NCBI GenBank assembly: GCA_936450465.1
Contig: OW388299.1
Coordinates: 41,303,548 to 41,367,547 of the forward strand
Source of the DNA: Gibbula magus
Taxonomy: Eukaryota > Mollusca > Gastropoda > Trochida > Trochidae
Length of the DNA: 64,000 bases
Direction of reading: 5' to 3'
Part shown: one piece after another, positions 1 through 10,350 of the stretch
Layout of the letters: every line of letters begins with the position of its first letter
Numbering within the stretch: position 1 is the first letter of the stretch
Program-made: the position numbers and the translations under genes
The notes under the pieces: model-generated
The model's database searches: none
What the model was told of the DNA's origin: nothing
The model's input: the letters and a program-made list of their open reading frames with translations, nothing else

Positions 1-954
1 TGAACTGTCTAGAGTATTCAATATTATGTTTGCAGTGGAAACATATATTATATATATATATATATATAGACATATGTTTGTCAGCAATCCACCTGATGCA
101 TCCTCGCTGTCACCATCATAATTAATTGAGGCCCAAAGTACCAGATTTACTTTTTTCCCCTTTTTTATACAAAAGACTCGATTCTATATACAGGCTGACT
201 TTATGTTCAAAACAGAGAGTGGAAAATGCCAAATGATATATGTTGTAAGATCAGGATAATTATTTAAATATCCCCCGACTGTTGTTCAAAGACACTCAGG
301 ATGTGGAATTGTATTCGAACTTGGAGCAAAGTGTTAAAAATACTTAAGTAAGTTTATATATAAGTAAATTGATAATGTTTCTGCAATGGTAATGAAGTCA
401 AGACATCATAATGTCTTTATTGTCTCTACTTTAGTAATATATGGTTTATTTAGAAAAAACAAGGCCACCGGCCCATATTACGAGTAAACAAAAACCACAA
501 TAAAACTGTGTATGGAGCACCAGTAGTTGTGATGTACAAATGTTTGGCATTAAGTATCAATGCATTATATTATTATCTCTAATCATAGTTTATGGATAAA
601 TTTGGTTGCAAACGCGTGAATTCGGAAAACAATTTTTGTAATCTAAATAAATTTAAAGCAACGAGTATTTTAGTGAACGAATGCTTTGTTTCCTTTCCGG
701 AACAAACAGCAGTTATCAATGTATACCGGTCTAATACAATTATGATTGAAATAATGCTAAATAGTAAAATTAGTTTCCCTCAATCAACATCAAATATATA
801 ATTACAAATAATCTAATCTAGAATTTCTTGAAACGCTTAGTCTATTTCTTTCTTTTGTTTCAATTTGAAAGATGTGGAATACCAAAGGATCTGATGTCAT
901 CTAGATTCATTTGCCTATCCATGTATTATTGAAACACTATTTAACTAAATTTTC
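1..954. other. Unrecognised AT-rich DNA with a short (TA)n run
   Basis: No coding exon or RNA gene is recognised here. A (TA)n run lies at about 43-68. Positions 240-415 resemble 3,777-3,945 as a diverged direct repeat (shared phrases around AAGATCAGG, ATCCCCC and CATCATAATG-like blocks). The only reading frame, 69 codons at 592-801, has ordinary AT-rich composition and no recognisable domain. Confidence 0.5.
240..415 (+). repeat. Diverged direct repeat, partner at 3,777-3,945
   Basis: This stretch and 3,777-3,945 share a collinear series of blocks: TAAGATCAGG, a C-rich ATCCCCC segment, TTGTTCA, a CTCAGG block, AAAATACTT, and an AATGAAGTC/AATGACGTC followed by AGACA. The similarity is moderate and read by eye. 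Either an old local duplication or two copies of an interspersed repeat would explain it. Confidence 0.5.
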
Positions 955-1125
955 CAAGTCATTTTGATACTTATCTCAGACCAGCACTGTTTGATGTGAC
1001 ACAATCTCCCGGCAATCTAACAGGGTAACACAGTTTATATCATGTTTCTGCAAGAAGGCGTCACATCAACACATCATTACAGAAAGGTTACACAGAGCGC
1101 CTGGGGAATTCAGAGGTGAGCTTCC
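955..1125 (+). repeat. Interspersed repeat related to 21,700-21,875 and 32,500-32,670
   Basis: A block running from a TATC(C/T)CAGA start to the phrase AGAGCGCCTGGGGAATTC is repeated at about 21,730-21,870 and 32,530-32,670. Shared landmarks in order are TTTGATGTG, AATCTCCCG, CATCAACAC, CAGAAAGGTTACA and AGAGCGCC. The copies at 21.7 and 32.5 kb lie in units B and C of the 10-kb array. This copy lies outside the array and is more diverged, so the sequence is an independent repeat family and not array-specific. Confidence 0.65.
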
Positions 1126-1378
1126 TATCTCTACATCATTGTACTTATTTGATGTTGTTTAACTGATATGTCTTCGGTAGGAACACATAAGGCAAATGGT
1201 TATTTCCGTTGCAGTAACAATTGAGTGAGGGAATGGCATGGCTGATACAAATGTAGACCAATACTTTTATGATAATGGGATTATGAATTCATCAGCAGTT
1301 AAATCACACTGACCTCATCCTTTGTTATCTGCTTCCATTATTATTCAGTAAATGACAGTTGCACACCATATCAATTAA

Positions 1379-1868
1379 AGGTACATCCATTTTGTTGTTG
1401 GGGGTCACATATTCCAAACGTTATAAATGATGTTACTTTATCGGAAAGTGCCGACTGTTACCGAAAACTACCATTTTGATCTTAGTCAACTTAGTATATT
1501 GACGATATGAAGGTAAAAGTAGTGATTTCTGTTCGAAAACCGGACAATGTACAGCGTGTGGCGCGCGCCAATGAGTCAAACGTAATTTTTTAATCTTATT
1601 TATAACAGACAAACTGATATATTTGAGTTGATCATGTTTAATAGGTCATATAACTACTGTGCATGTAAATGGGACGTGTTGTTTCGGTTTCTGCAAATGC
1701 AGAATGATATCACTCGATTTTAATTGGGAACTAGTAATTATGATATATTTGGCGATTGGAGATGTATATACAAGCTGAGTGAATTTATTTGCACTGTAAA
1801 CAGCACATATATTGAGATGGAACATATTAAAGACAAATAACATTTTCTTAAAATCAATGGATGCACCT
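1379..1868 (+). mobile_element. TTAA-flanked MITE (piggyBac- or Kolobok-type), full length
   Basis: The element is 490 bp and flanked on both sides by TTAA (1,375-1,378 and 1,869-1,872). Its terminal inverted repeats are AGGTACATCCATT on the left and, read inward from the right, AGGTGCATCCATT (12 of 13 identical). A second copy lies inverted at 44,966-45,435 and shares internal phrases such as GGCGCGCG, TTTTCGGTAACAG/CTGTTACCGAAAA and the CATATGTGCTG block. TTAA duplications are a hallmark of piggyBac and Kolobok superfamilies. No transposase is encoded, so it is non-autonomous. Superfamily choice is inference. Confidence 0.8.
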
Positions 1869-1872
1869 TTAA

Positions 1873-3440
1873 GGAGAAATTTAATTTTCTTAACGTTTTT
1901 AACTAATTTTGTTAGATAAGCAATATTTGAAATGTAATTTAAGTAGATTAATGTCCTCGTAAATCTCTATTCCTTCGGGCCTTGGCTGCATCATTTTTAA
2001 GGAATGGAGAGTTACGGGGGTATTAAATTATACATACAAGATCATGCTTCTCTCTTCAGTTTCGTGTTTAGATTAGAAGGCTGGCTGATGATAAAATAAG
2101 ATTTTAAAGAAAACTTCGAGTGACATTATTCTAACCTTGTGCTCAAACTAAACTATTTATGCACAAATCATCACACGACTTTCCTCAAACCTTGTGCACA
2201 GACTGTGAGTAAATCCGTTTAATCATTCATAAACTTTTATGCTATGATTGTGTATAAAAAGTAAGGAATGATACAATGATTTGCGGCTTTGAGGATCGGA
2301 GTTGTTTAGCTGCAGTACCTTTCATATTTATTTTCCTCATATGTCGTATAATTCAGGTTTGGGTTTACCAAATAGAATAATACACTGTCGGCCAAAATAT
2401 ACGCCTACTTGATTTTCCTTAAAATGAAAGATGAAATAATTTCTGAAATATAATCAATGGTGGTCTCAACGTTATGCTGATAACAAATTGATATGAATTG
2501 TCCATTATAATCGTGGAAAAACTGTGATTCGAGTCAATAACATTCATGAAAAACCACGCTCAATGAAGACCGCTATTTCGGGTTGATGTACATCAGTAGC
2601 GTCATCACAACTTTACTAATGCAAATGCGGCCTGTATTGTTGCTCGCGGTTGTATAAAAATATTTTTCAAATGGGTTTTTTTCTGATCAAGCACTGATCG
2701 AAAATTGAACAATTCATTTGTCTCATTTCATAAATCGCCATTATTTTGTGACATGACAACCTCTGAAATTTAAATATATATATCAGAAATGATGCAACTT
2801 CATAATGCTATAATATTGCTAAACCGCTCATTATTGTTTTTTTTCCGAAATCAGATAAGATATCTGGTAGGTGTTTCTTTTGGCAGACAGTGTATATTTT
2901 GTTTCATATTAGCTGTATTAATATTCAACATTCAGTTTGTAGTGGAAAACTAACCCTTGAAATGCTTTTAATCACTAGTTTAAAGATGAGATTTCAATGT
3001 TGACTTGAGGTCACAGGGTCACAGAAACATAACATTTTGCAGAAGAAGAAGTCAGATTTTTAACAAATTTAAATCTTCAAGTTATAATTGTCATTGGTTA
3101 ATGTAACCAAACACTTCAAGCTTTTTACTGCCTTAAGTTTTAAGAGGTCACTGCTTATAAATTTTCCACTCTTTAAATTAAGTTGTTTTTGAGAAGAAGT
3201 TGAAAATGCCAAAACAATTCTTGATAGATGGAATACAGAAGGACGGTTTTGTCAAGCTTCAAGATAAAACAGTTTAATGTTGTTATATTTATTTTTAGTC
3301 CATAAGCGAGGGTATCTATTCATATGTTTGTTTAAAAGCCATGTTGCTGCGTTCTCACCCACATACATAACCCCAACTTTACGACTTGTCAATTCTACAT
3401 ACGGTCTCAACAGAGTGTTGTTTCAGTCATTAGTATGGAC
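1873..3440. other. Unrecognised non-coding stretch
   Basis: I see no coding exon, RNA gene, tandem array or recognised transposon in this 1.5-kb AT-rich stretch. It may contain old transposon debris that cannot be recognised without alignment. Confidence 0.4.
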
Positions 3441-3444
3441 CTAA

Positions 3445-3640
3445 AGGTGCATCCATTGTGTTTCATAAAATTTTAGTTGGCTTTCCAACACACCATATGT
3501 GCTGTTTACAATACAAACAAATTCAATCAGCTTGCATATTCATCCCCAATCGCCAGACATATAATAATTACTAGTTTCCAATTAAAATCGAGTAACATCA
3601 TTATGCATGTGCAGAAACCGAAAGTGCACGTCCTATTACA
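3445..3640 (+). mobile_element. Truncated copy of the TTAA MITE
   Basis: The stretch begins AGGTGCATCCATT, the terminal inverted repeat of the MITE at 1,379-1,868. It continues collinearly with the first 200 bp of the 44,966-45,435 copy (CATATGTGCTGTTTA, TACTAGTTTCCAATTAAAA, CGAGTAACATCATTATG, AGAAACCGAAA). After about 3,640 the similarity stops, and no matching right terminus is present. The left flank reads CTAA where the intact copies have TTAA. Confidence 0.7.
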
Positions 3641-3644
3641 AATA

Positions 3645-4100
3645 ATACAGATTATACAAATGGGAGGATGCATTCGTCACATACACTATTGTTTCTCTAA
3701 TAAAGTTGTTAGGATTCCTAGACTGGCACTGCTGATGATAAAAGAGCACAGAATTAAACTAAACTAACTTATTATTGATATAAGATCAGGTTAATTATTA
3801 AAATCCCCCCTGTGTGTTGTTCAGCGGTGCTCAGGGTTTGGCATTTGAAGCCTATGAAGCCGGACTTTGAGCTGGTATTAAAATACTTGGTAATTAAATT
3901 CATAATGCTTAGGCAATGACAATGACGTCCAGACACCATATGTCAGTGAAACGTGCGTGTTGACACGAAGATGCAGTAGCATTCATTAATGGCCTTGCTA
4001 TCTTTGTATATGGTTTTGTCGAGGAGTTGATGGCAGTCATTGGATTTGCAGCAGCATCTAATAAAAGGCTGAGTTATCACGTAAATAGAGATTATTACCC
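3645..4100. other. Unrecognised non-coding stretch with the second half of a direct repeat
   Basis: Apart from the diverged direct repeat at 3,777-3,945 (partner 240-415), nothing is recognised. The 63-codon reading frame starting at 4,027 runs into the hairpin-type repeat at 4,105-4,220 and is not regarded as a gene. Confidence 0.4.
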
Positions 4101-4104
4101 GAGG

Positions 4105-4290
4105 AAGCGTGTCATACGATTTTTACGAAACGAGTGTGGATTTTTTTGTTGCCCGAGCGAGAACGAGGGCTATACACAAACTAGACAAAAACAATCACTC
4201 AGTTGCATTGCAAGATAGGAATGAAATTATGTCACTACATGACGTCATAGTTAATGACGTCACAAAGTCTTGACGTCACGGCAGTTCAGT
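4105..4290 (-). repeat. Degenerate copy of a hairpin repeat with CRE palindromes
   Basis: Read on the minus strand, this contains a GCTCGGGCAAC phrase followed by CACACTCGTTTCGTAAAA and a TATGACAC end. It matches the right arm of the hairpin repeats at 12,385-12,473, 24,043-24,148, 34,608-34,715 and about 58,925-59,045. As in those copies, TGACGTCA palindromes lie next to the hairpin; here there are three. The copy is diverged and only the one arm is clear. Confidence 0.5.
4240..4278. promoter_or_regulatory. Three perfect TGACGTCA (CRE) palindromes in 39 bp
   Basis: Exact TGACGTCA octamers occur at 4,240-4,247, 4,255-4,262 and 4,271-4,278, with start-to-start spacings of 15 and 16 bp. TGACGTCA is the cAMP-response element bound by CREB/ATF bZIP dimers. 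No coding exon or core promoter is recognised beside them, and single copies of the same octamer accompany other members of the hairpin repeat. The cluster may therefore be repeat-derived and its regulatory role is only a possibility. Confidence 0.45.
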
Positions 4291-5000
4291 CGGCGACTCT
4301 TGCATGGAAACATAGAATCAACATGATTTGCTATTTAATACTTTACTGTCGCGTGACGTTAAATAGGTATGCTCGAATATTGTTCATTTATGTGATTTAA
4401 CTAAAACAGGACAGGTAAGAAATTCATGAATGGGCGTAAAATAGTTCCGTCAACCAATCAAAATGCATGTTATATTTAGAAAAACTGTAATTCCCATGAC
4501 CATTATGAAAACTTTAATACCCGGCATATCGTTACCCGCTTTGGTAAGAATTTGTAACTTTTACTTTGTGACACAAGGTAAATATGTACAGGAAACTATT
4601 TCCCAAACAATTATATTTGCCAATATCTCATCACAAAACTCAACAGACTAAGATTAAAGTATTAAGGTCATGAGCAAGAGACATCAGTTCATAAGTAATT
4701 AATCATGGTTCCAATATTCAAGTTCAAAGTATAATTTCTACAGAGAGATTTATATTGCCAGAAGCATGATCTGTAAATTGCTTACATGGTGATCATTGAG
4801 ATCACAGTATGATCTCACTCAGGTCAATGCCCTAGCTCCATATAAATTTCCCCTTTAGCAGCCTCTAGTTAAATAGATCTATTTATTTGACCTTTAAATA
4901 AGAATTGTTATACAATAGTGATTGATTGAAACATATTTTATTCAGTTAAGAAAAGGATTGGGCACAAGTTATCCAACTGTTAAAAGCCCTTTCCAGATAA
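4291..5000. other. Unrecognised non-coding stretch
   Basis: Short AT-rich reading frames only, with no recognisable domain, RNA gene or tandem repeat. Confidence 0.35.
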
Positions 5001-5008
5001 CTTTGTTA

Positions 5009-5450
5009 TCAAAGCAATGCACAACACGAGATTGACAGGTAGTAAGGATATGTACAAGAGAAGTTAGACAAAACGTTTAGTTTGAGAGATATAAATATGT
5101 ACAATTTTGAAAACATTCTGATTTTCAAAAATAGAGAGACCTGCATTGCCATGTAAAATAAGCTCAAAATGTATTGTTTTTCTGTGTCTAACAATAGTTT
5201 CGAAAGATTTAAACATCGTTTCACGTTTCGCGTTTCACGTTGAGCAAATTAAAGTACAAAGGGCATTCAAGGAAATAATAAAAAACATTTTCACACATAT
5301 GACCACATTGACAACATGCATCACGTCTTACAATTATTCTAGATAAATCATAATTAAGTGAGCTGGCCATATATCTTAACAGTGAGTGTAAAACATTTAA
5401 TTTTCGCATTCCATACGAAAGTGCACAATTTTCTTTGGTATGAATGTTAG
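5009..5450 (-). pseudogene. LINE reverse-transcriptase ORF, C-terminal fragment
   Basis: On the minus strand a reading frame ending at 5,221 encodes CQCGHMCENVFYYFLEC followed by PLY. This is the CxCG...(H/Y)x4C cysteine motif found near the C terminus of many non-LTR retrotransposon ORF2 proteins, downstream of the reverse transcriptase. It is preceded by a segment rich in LxxL-type residues, as usual for that region. The frame shifts at about 5,224 and continues as a second short frame to 5,009. The RT catalytic core is absent, so this is a 5'-truncated, decayed insertion. The clade cannot be assigned from this fragment. Confidence 0.6.
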
Positions 5451-5684
5451 ACTTAAATGATGAAATATAATTAGAATTCCAGATTGCTATTAAAGGGAAT
5501 GCTATTCCATAATTTATTTGATGATGGAATAAATGATGTTGTTGAATACTTCAGTCGCGTACAAGGTTGGCTGAAATTATTTGAATTCAATAACTCAATA
5601 ACTATCTAAAATATATCCCTACATCTCTTTCTTTATTTATTCATTCATTCACGTTTTTTTCTCTGTGACACAAGACTCTCTTCT

Positions 5685-5940
5685 AAAGTGGCAGTGGTTA
5701 GCGTATTCGTCTTCGGATCAATATGTCTGTGGTTCGAATCCCGCCAAGGACATGGCAACTTTGTGCTAAACACAGTAAGTTTTGGGTGCAATTTTACACT
5801 GAATTCCAGTGCAGTACCACCCAGTGTTCGCTAGTTCCAGCCATTGCTCGCTATGTTTCACCACAAAACATAGCCACATGGTGTTGCGGGCTTTTCCTTG
5901 CAATAATACTAGCAGCCGTGATATAAGTGAAATACTGAAA
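5685..5940 (+). mobile_element. tRNA-derived SINE (family 1), forward copy
   Basis: The head resembles a tRNA gene: an A-box-like GGCAGTGGTTAGCG at about 5,690 and the B box GGTTCGAATCC at 5,731-5,741, followed by CGCC. The body then follows the same order as the copies at 19,451-19,746, 37,825-38,100, 38,682-39,021, 40,201-40,517 and 55,080-55,245: a CAACTTTGT block, TGGGTGCAAT, TTCGCTAGTTCCAGCC, GCATAGCC-like and CACATGG, then the CAGCCGTGATATAAGTGAAAT end. Such elements are transcribed by RNA polymerase III from the internal boxes and moved by a partner LINE. It is not a functional tRNA gene because the fold is degenerate and a 180-bp body follows. Confidence 0.75.
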
Positions 5941-5944
5941 TACC

Positions 5945-6765
5945 TAAATATGTGAAATCTCACGAGATAAATTGAACTAGGATTATGTTGGCCAGTACAT
6001 GCTCAATACTGGTTGTTACACTAGTTCCTTGGGGCACTTGATCTTTTAGATTCATTTATCCAGTCATGGAATTGTGTTATAAAAGCCCTTAAGTCAGGAA
6101 GTAAGAATTCGGTACTAAATTTAGCATAAGAAAATCTTAGATAATGGCAAGTTGGTACATGTAGGTTAGTGACCTCATGTGGGGAGTTTACTTGTGTGAC
6201 ATTTTACACAGTAATTGAGAATATGTAATTACAGATAAAACATATAAAACAAGTCATTGTTACGCATTTGTTTATAATAAAAACCAGATGTCAATTAAAC
6301 AAAGATGTAATTTATGTAGATCCGTAGAGTGGTTTCGTTAAAACAAGTTATTACAATTATTAAACTTTTTCCAAAAATGTTTTCCCCATCAATGACCACT
6401 CAAATCATTTATTCACATGTTACCTCTGTTACCTAGGTATATTGTCCCTATTTGTATCCAATTATTTTTGATAACATCGCCGACTGACTTACATATTGTC
6501 GGTCTGTTCAAAAGTTTTTTGGGACAGATCGAATATCAGCTTGAAATAAGGTAGCTGCAAAACATAACCTTTGTTCCCACCAACTTAGAATGCCTCTCAA
6601 ACAGTTCATAACCTTTGTTGCAACAAATCAGGGTAATCGATTTCTAACAACGAAAGCAACCATTGGTCACGGGTTATTTGGAGGAAATCATTTGAGTTAC
6701 CTATGTGTGGAGAAAATGAAAAACGCACGATTCCTTGACATTACCTTGTCCATGTCAGTCTCTCC
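5945..6765. other. Unrecognised non-coding stretch
   Basis: No exon, RNA gene or repeat recognised. Reading frames here are short and carry no known motif. Confidence 0.35.
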
Positions 6766-6769
6766 TTGT

Positions 6770-8570
6770 GATGAGACATAGCGGCAAACAGTGAAATTAA
6801 TTTGGGGTTTTGGAGAGAAATTGAAAAAGAAACCTTCCAAAACCATATGAAACATCAATTTTATCATAATCACGTTTCATCACGTATGCAACACGATTAA
6901 TGTTTGTAATGTTATGTTTTTGTAAGGAACCTCTAAATGAACTGAATTGCTACCGTTGTATATTCTTGGTGAGAGTATGGCGTAGTATGATACACTGTAT
7001 GGGAAAATACTGTCTTTGTTTGATAAATCATTTATGGATATTATAATAAACTACCATGTTAAGGTCCAAAGAAATTTGAGTATTCAATATATAGTATTTA
7101 TATGTGAACATTAGTGGTGTCATTTTGATATGTGCACATGTGACAACCTTTGATACAGTCCATGTGATGTATTCCATCGTCAGAGACGTCATAGAGTAAT
7201 TCAACATGACATCAATAAAAAAGTGTCCCCTCACTTTCTTTTAGATAAATTGAGAATGAATAAACAATACACTTGTTAATACGACCATTTGGACATGTGA
7301 TACAGATCAGTGTTGAAGTCAATTAATACAAGTACAAACGGAAGGCCGTTGGGAATACTTCTTGGCATGAACTAGTGATCCCTGAAAATAGTGTACATTG
7401 TTATTAGAATATGATTGGCTTATTAGGACACACACGATATAGGTCAATATGTCAGTATTCATGACTTCCCACTCAAGTCTGTCATGATAACACCAAGCAA
7501 ACCACAAGTTTTAACCAAAGTAAGAACACCGTAATTGAGTTAAAAAGTTTTGAAAATCGTATTTATCTCAATGATTTTATTTTGGCAAATGGTATGGATG
7601 CCACTTTTGGCATCGCGGTGGTGTTGAGGTATTTACATTAAAAGTTCGTCATTCCAACTGGTGTGATATGTCAAACAATGATGAGAATGAGGCCTGCGTT
7701 CTGAAACTTGCTGTTATTATTTCCTGTCTGATAATAAATCCTTCACTACTCATCTCCAACTAATCGGAAAGAGAGACAGACGTGTCATAATGAACATCAG
7801 TCAGAAATCGATCCCTGTTCACATTATAGAATGTAACTTGATTTGTACCAGAGATTTTAAAAAACCAAGATTTTAAGTTGGTGGCTGCAAGTTACAAACA
7901 ACAATGGAGGGGGAGGGGTGTTCTGGATCAGCCACAGAGATATTGCTCCTTGTTCCTTTACACCTACACCCAGCGGTTATAACATACTTTACTGAAGAAT
8001 ACTGTATTACTGACAATGTGTGATGTTGAATGTTAGCAAGGAAGGGGTACCGCCCATCGATGTGGGCACATATCTTTTGCATCTGACGTATCGATCACTT
8101 AACCTTATTTCAGACCTTTCTCAAGACAGATCGAAATACTTAGTGCTATTATCATGATAAAGCAGATCAATGACGTCAAACCTAAAGAAAAATTTAAACA
8201 TCAAATCTTTGAGGGCGTTTATAAGTGGAATACATAAGAAAACAATGCTTTCTTTATTGTGAAAAAACGTTTTGGAGTCTATGTATATGTGAAATGCGGG
8301 GTATAAGAAGGTACGATTCACATTCCACCTAATGAAGGAGTGTACATTAATTGCAAAACGACGTGTTTCTTCACATTGAAGTTATTGTCCAGAAAATCTT
8401 GTTTTCTTAATTCGTATATCTGCAAAACGTATTCATTCATCACCGATGACATTAAGGCTTGCTGAAATCGTAATGTGTTCTTCCCTCCTAGTAGCATTCT
8501 TCTCATAACAGTAGGAGTTATAAACAATTCAATCTTCCCTCTTCCTATATAAACACATTTGTAATTGTGC
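6770..8570 (+). repeat. Copy 0: partial unit of the 10-kb tandem array
   Basis: This segment is collinear with 16,700-19,330 of unit A. Landmarks shared in order are a GAGAGAAA block, GGAAGGCCGTTGGGAATACTT, GTCAATATGTCAGTATTCATG, a CGGTGGTGTTG block, AGAATGTAACTTGATTTGTA, CACCCATC-like with TGGGC, the foldback motif pair at 8,205-8,420, and the CTCCTAGTAGCAT block. It is more diverged from A than A is from B. It lacks the LINE-containing segment present in A and B at 17,590-18,650, so either that segment was inserted in the ancestor of A and B or it was lost here. Confidence 0.75.
8205..8420. mobile_element. Foldback Penelope-like fragment in copy 0
   Basis: Two oppositely oriented halves face each other. 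The left half, read on minus, contains an ATTCCAC...AATAAAGAAAG block and an AAAACG motif. The right half, read on plus, contains CATTCCACCTAATGAAGGAGTG, GCAAAACGACGTGTTTC and a GTCCAGAAAATCTT end. Homologous pairs occur at 19,005-19,200 and 29,150-29,345. The motif resembles the hammerhead-type terminal segments of Penelope-like elements more clearly seen at 15,917-16,483. Confidence 0.5.
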
Positions 8571-8789
8571 GAAATCGAAAATTACATTTGTCTGTAGAGA
8601 AAGAGAGCCCTAAATAATTTCTTCATTTCTCTGTAAATATCTTTCTAGTACCATTTCTGTATTTATATTGCTTTCTTATTACATGTATGTTCTTATAATT
8701 CTATAATTTTGTAAATACATATGAGAAGGTTACTTAAGTTGGATAACTTGTTCCTAATCCCTTTCTTTATTGAATAAAATATGTTTAAG

Positions 8790-9260
8790 TCAAATCAAGT
8801 CCTAAAATAGGATCTGGAGCAACTTTATTCTTACAAGGTGTTATATGTACTAAAAAGGAACTTCTTAAAATGAAACGTGTTGACAACTTGACTTGCTGTT
8901 CCTGTGATACGTTGAATGAGAATATATGTCATGTTTATTGGGAATGTAGAGAAAACAAACTTTTTGGAATGATATTGGTTTAATGATCATATGGATTATA
9001 GAATTAAATTAACAATATACTTGTTTGGTTTGGAACAATTGACATTGATAGACTACTGAATCATATAATAATATCGGCCAAAAAAATATTCATATATGTG
9101 GTATCAGACAACAAGTTCCATTTTTATTTTGAAAGAAATTTTCAATGTGGAAAAAGTTATTGCAATTAAAAACAATAAGCTTCATAAACATGAGAACAAA
9201 TGGTCTTCTTTATTCTCAATTCCAAATAATATATATACCCACTGTAGATATTTATTTTAC
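8790..9260 (+). pseudogene. LINE ORF2 C-terminal fragment
   Basis: On the plus strand the translation includes CCSCDTLNENICHVYWEC, the cysteine/histidine motif near the C terminus of LINE ORF2 proteins. It is followed, after a one-base shift, by an LFWND-like residue run and later by a HIIISAKKYIY-like segment. That INHIIxxAKxxIYxC pattern is typical of L1/Tx1-type ORF2 tails. The RT core is absent and the frame is broken, so this is a dead 5'-truncated copy. Family assignment is tentative. Confidence 0.6.
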
Positions 9261-10214
9261 AAAGGCGATTGACAACTCTTTGAACAGATATATGTACTAT
9301 TGGAAACAATGAAATCATTTGAGAAAAAAAAGAAGTTTATTCAGTCGATATATTTTGCAACTGGCGAGTTTTGTCTATTCAATCATTGTGCATAATAGCT
9401 CACGTGACAAATGTTTAATCCTAAGTGCAATTTGTATTGAAATCACTTTGCATTGTTTCTATAAGTGTAGGCGTATCAGAAAAATGTAGATGTATCAACT
9501 AATATGTAATGTTTAACAAAGGAAACCAAAGAAACAAAAGAAGGAAATGAAACATGAATACATGCTTAGTTTGATCGCCAAAATGGCAAACTGATATTCA
9601 TGTTGCGACGCAAAGAAATGAAATAAAAAGAAACTGAATCAATCATTGTAAATGAATTACTCCTTCTTTCTCAGCAAACCATTACCTATGTGCTACAAAC
9701 TATTAAGTATTTGCAAGATGCAATATGCTGTATTTCATTCTTTTTTGTATCGGTGGTAGTTAATTATATTCTTATCTTATAGTATCTAGTATCTAATACT
9801 CAGGCCCAAGTGTGTTAAAGATGAAGTAAATTATGAGGCATGCACATAAAAGCAATTGATTGATGAAGTAATAACCTGAGCTTGTAGATGAAGTAATAAA
9901 AAGGCGATATTATCAGTTGCACATCTCAAAGTCTACATATCAAATTTCAATTCCACATCAGAAACCATTACCACAAATGTAGAGAATCGTTACATGTGTC
10001 ATTGTTTTAAAGAGGCAGTAGCTCAAATAAGTTGATGAAATATATTTGAAAAATGATTTTACTAATAGTAAAACACCCTTCTCTTTTCGGAAAAAAAGTT
10101 AAAACATGAGTACACCTGGTAAAGCCATGGGAATCAATTTTGTAATTCGAAATAATAAAATGTGTTCAAATTAAAATGTCCGCCATGCAATTTTTGCTTT
10201 ATACGCAATACCTT

Positions 10215-10215
<1 letters not shown>

Positions 10216-10252
<37 letters not shown>

Positions 10253-10314
10253 GTACTACTACTATTTCTACTACTACTACTACTAATAATAATAATACTA
10301 CAACTACTACTACT

Positions 10315-10349
<35 letters not shown>

Positions 10350-10350
10350 G
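10216..10350 (+). repeat. (CTA)n / (ACT)n microsatellite
   Basis: About 135 bp of nearly pure CTA trinucleotides with interruptions (TAG, TTT, AATAATAATAAT and ACC). It occurs only in unit A. The threonine-rich and valine-rich reading frames over it, on opposite strands, are products of the repeat and not genes. Confidence 0.95.
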
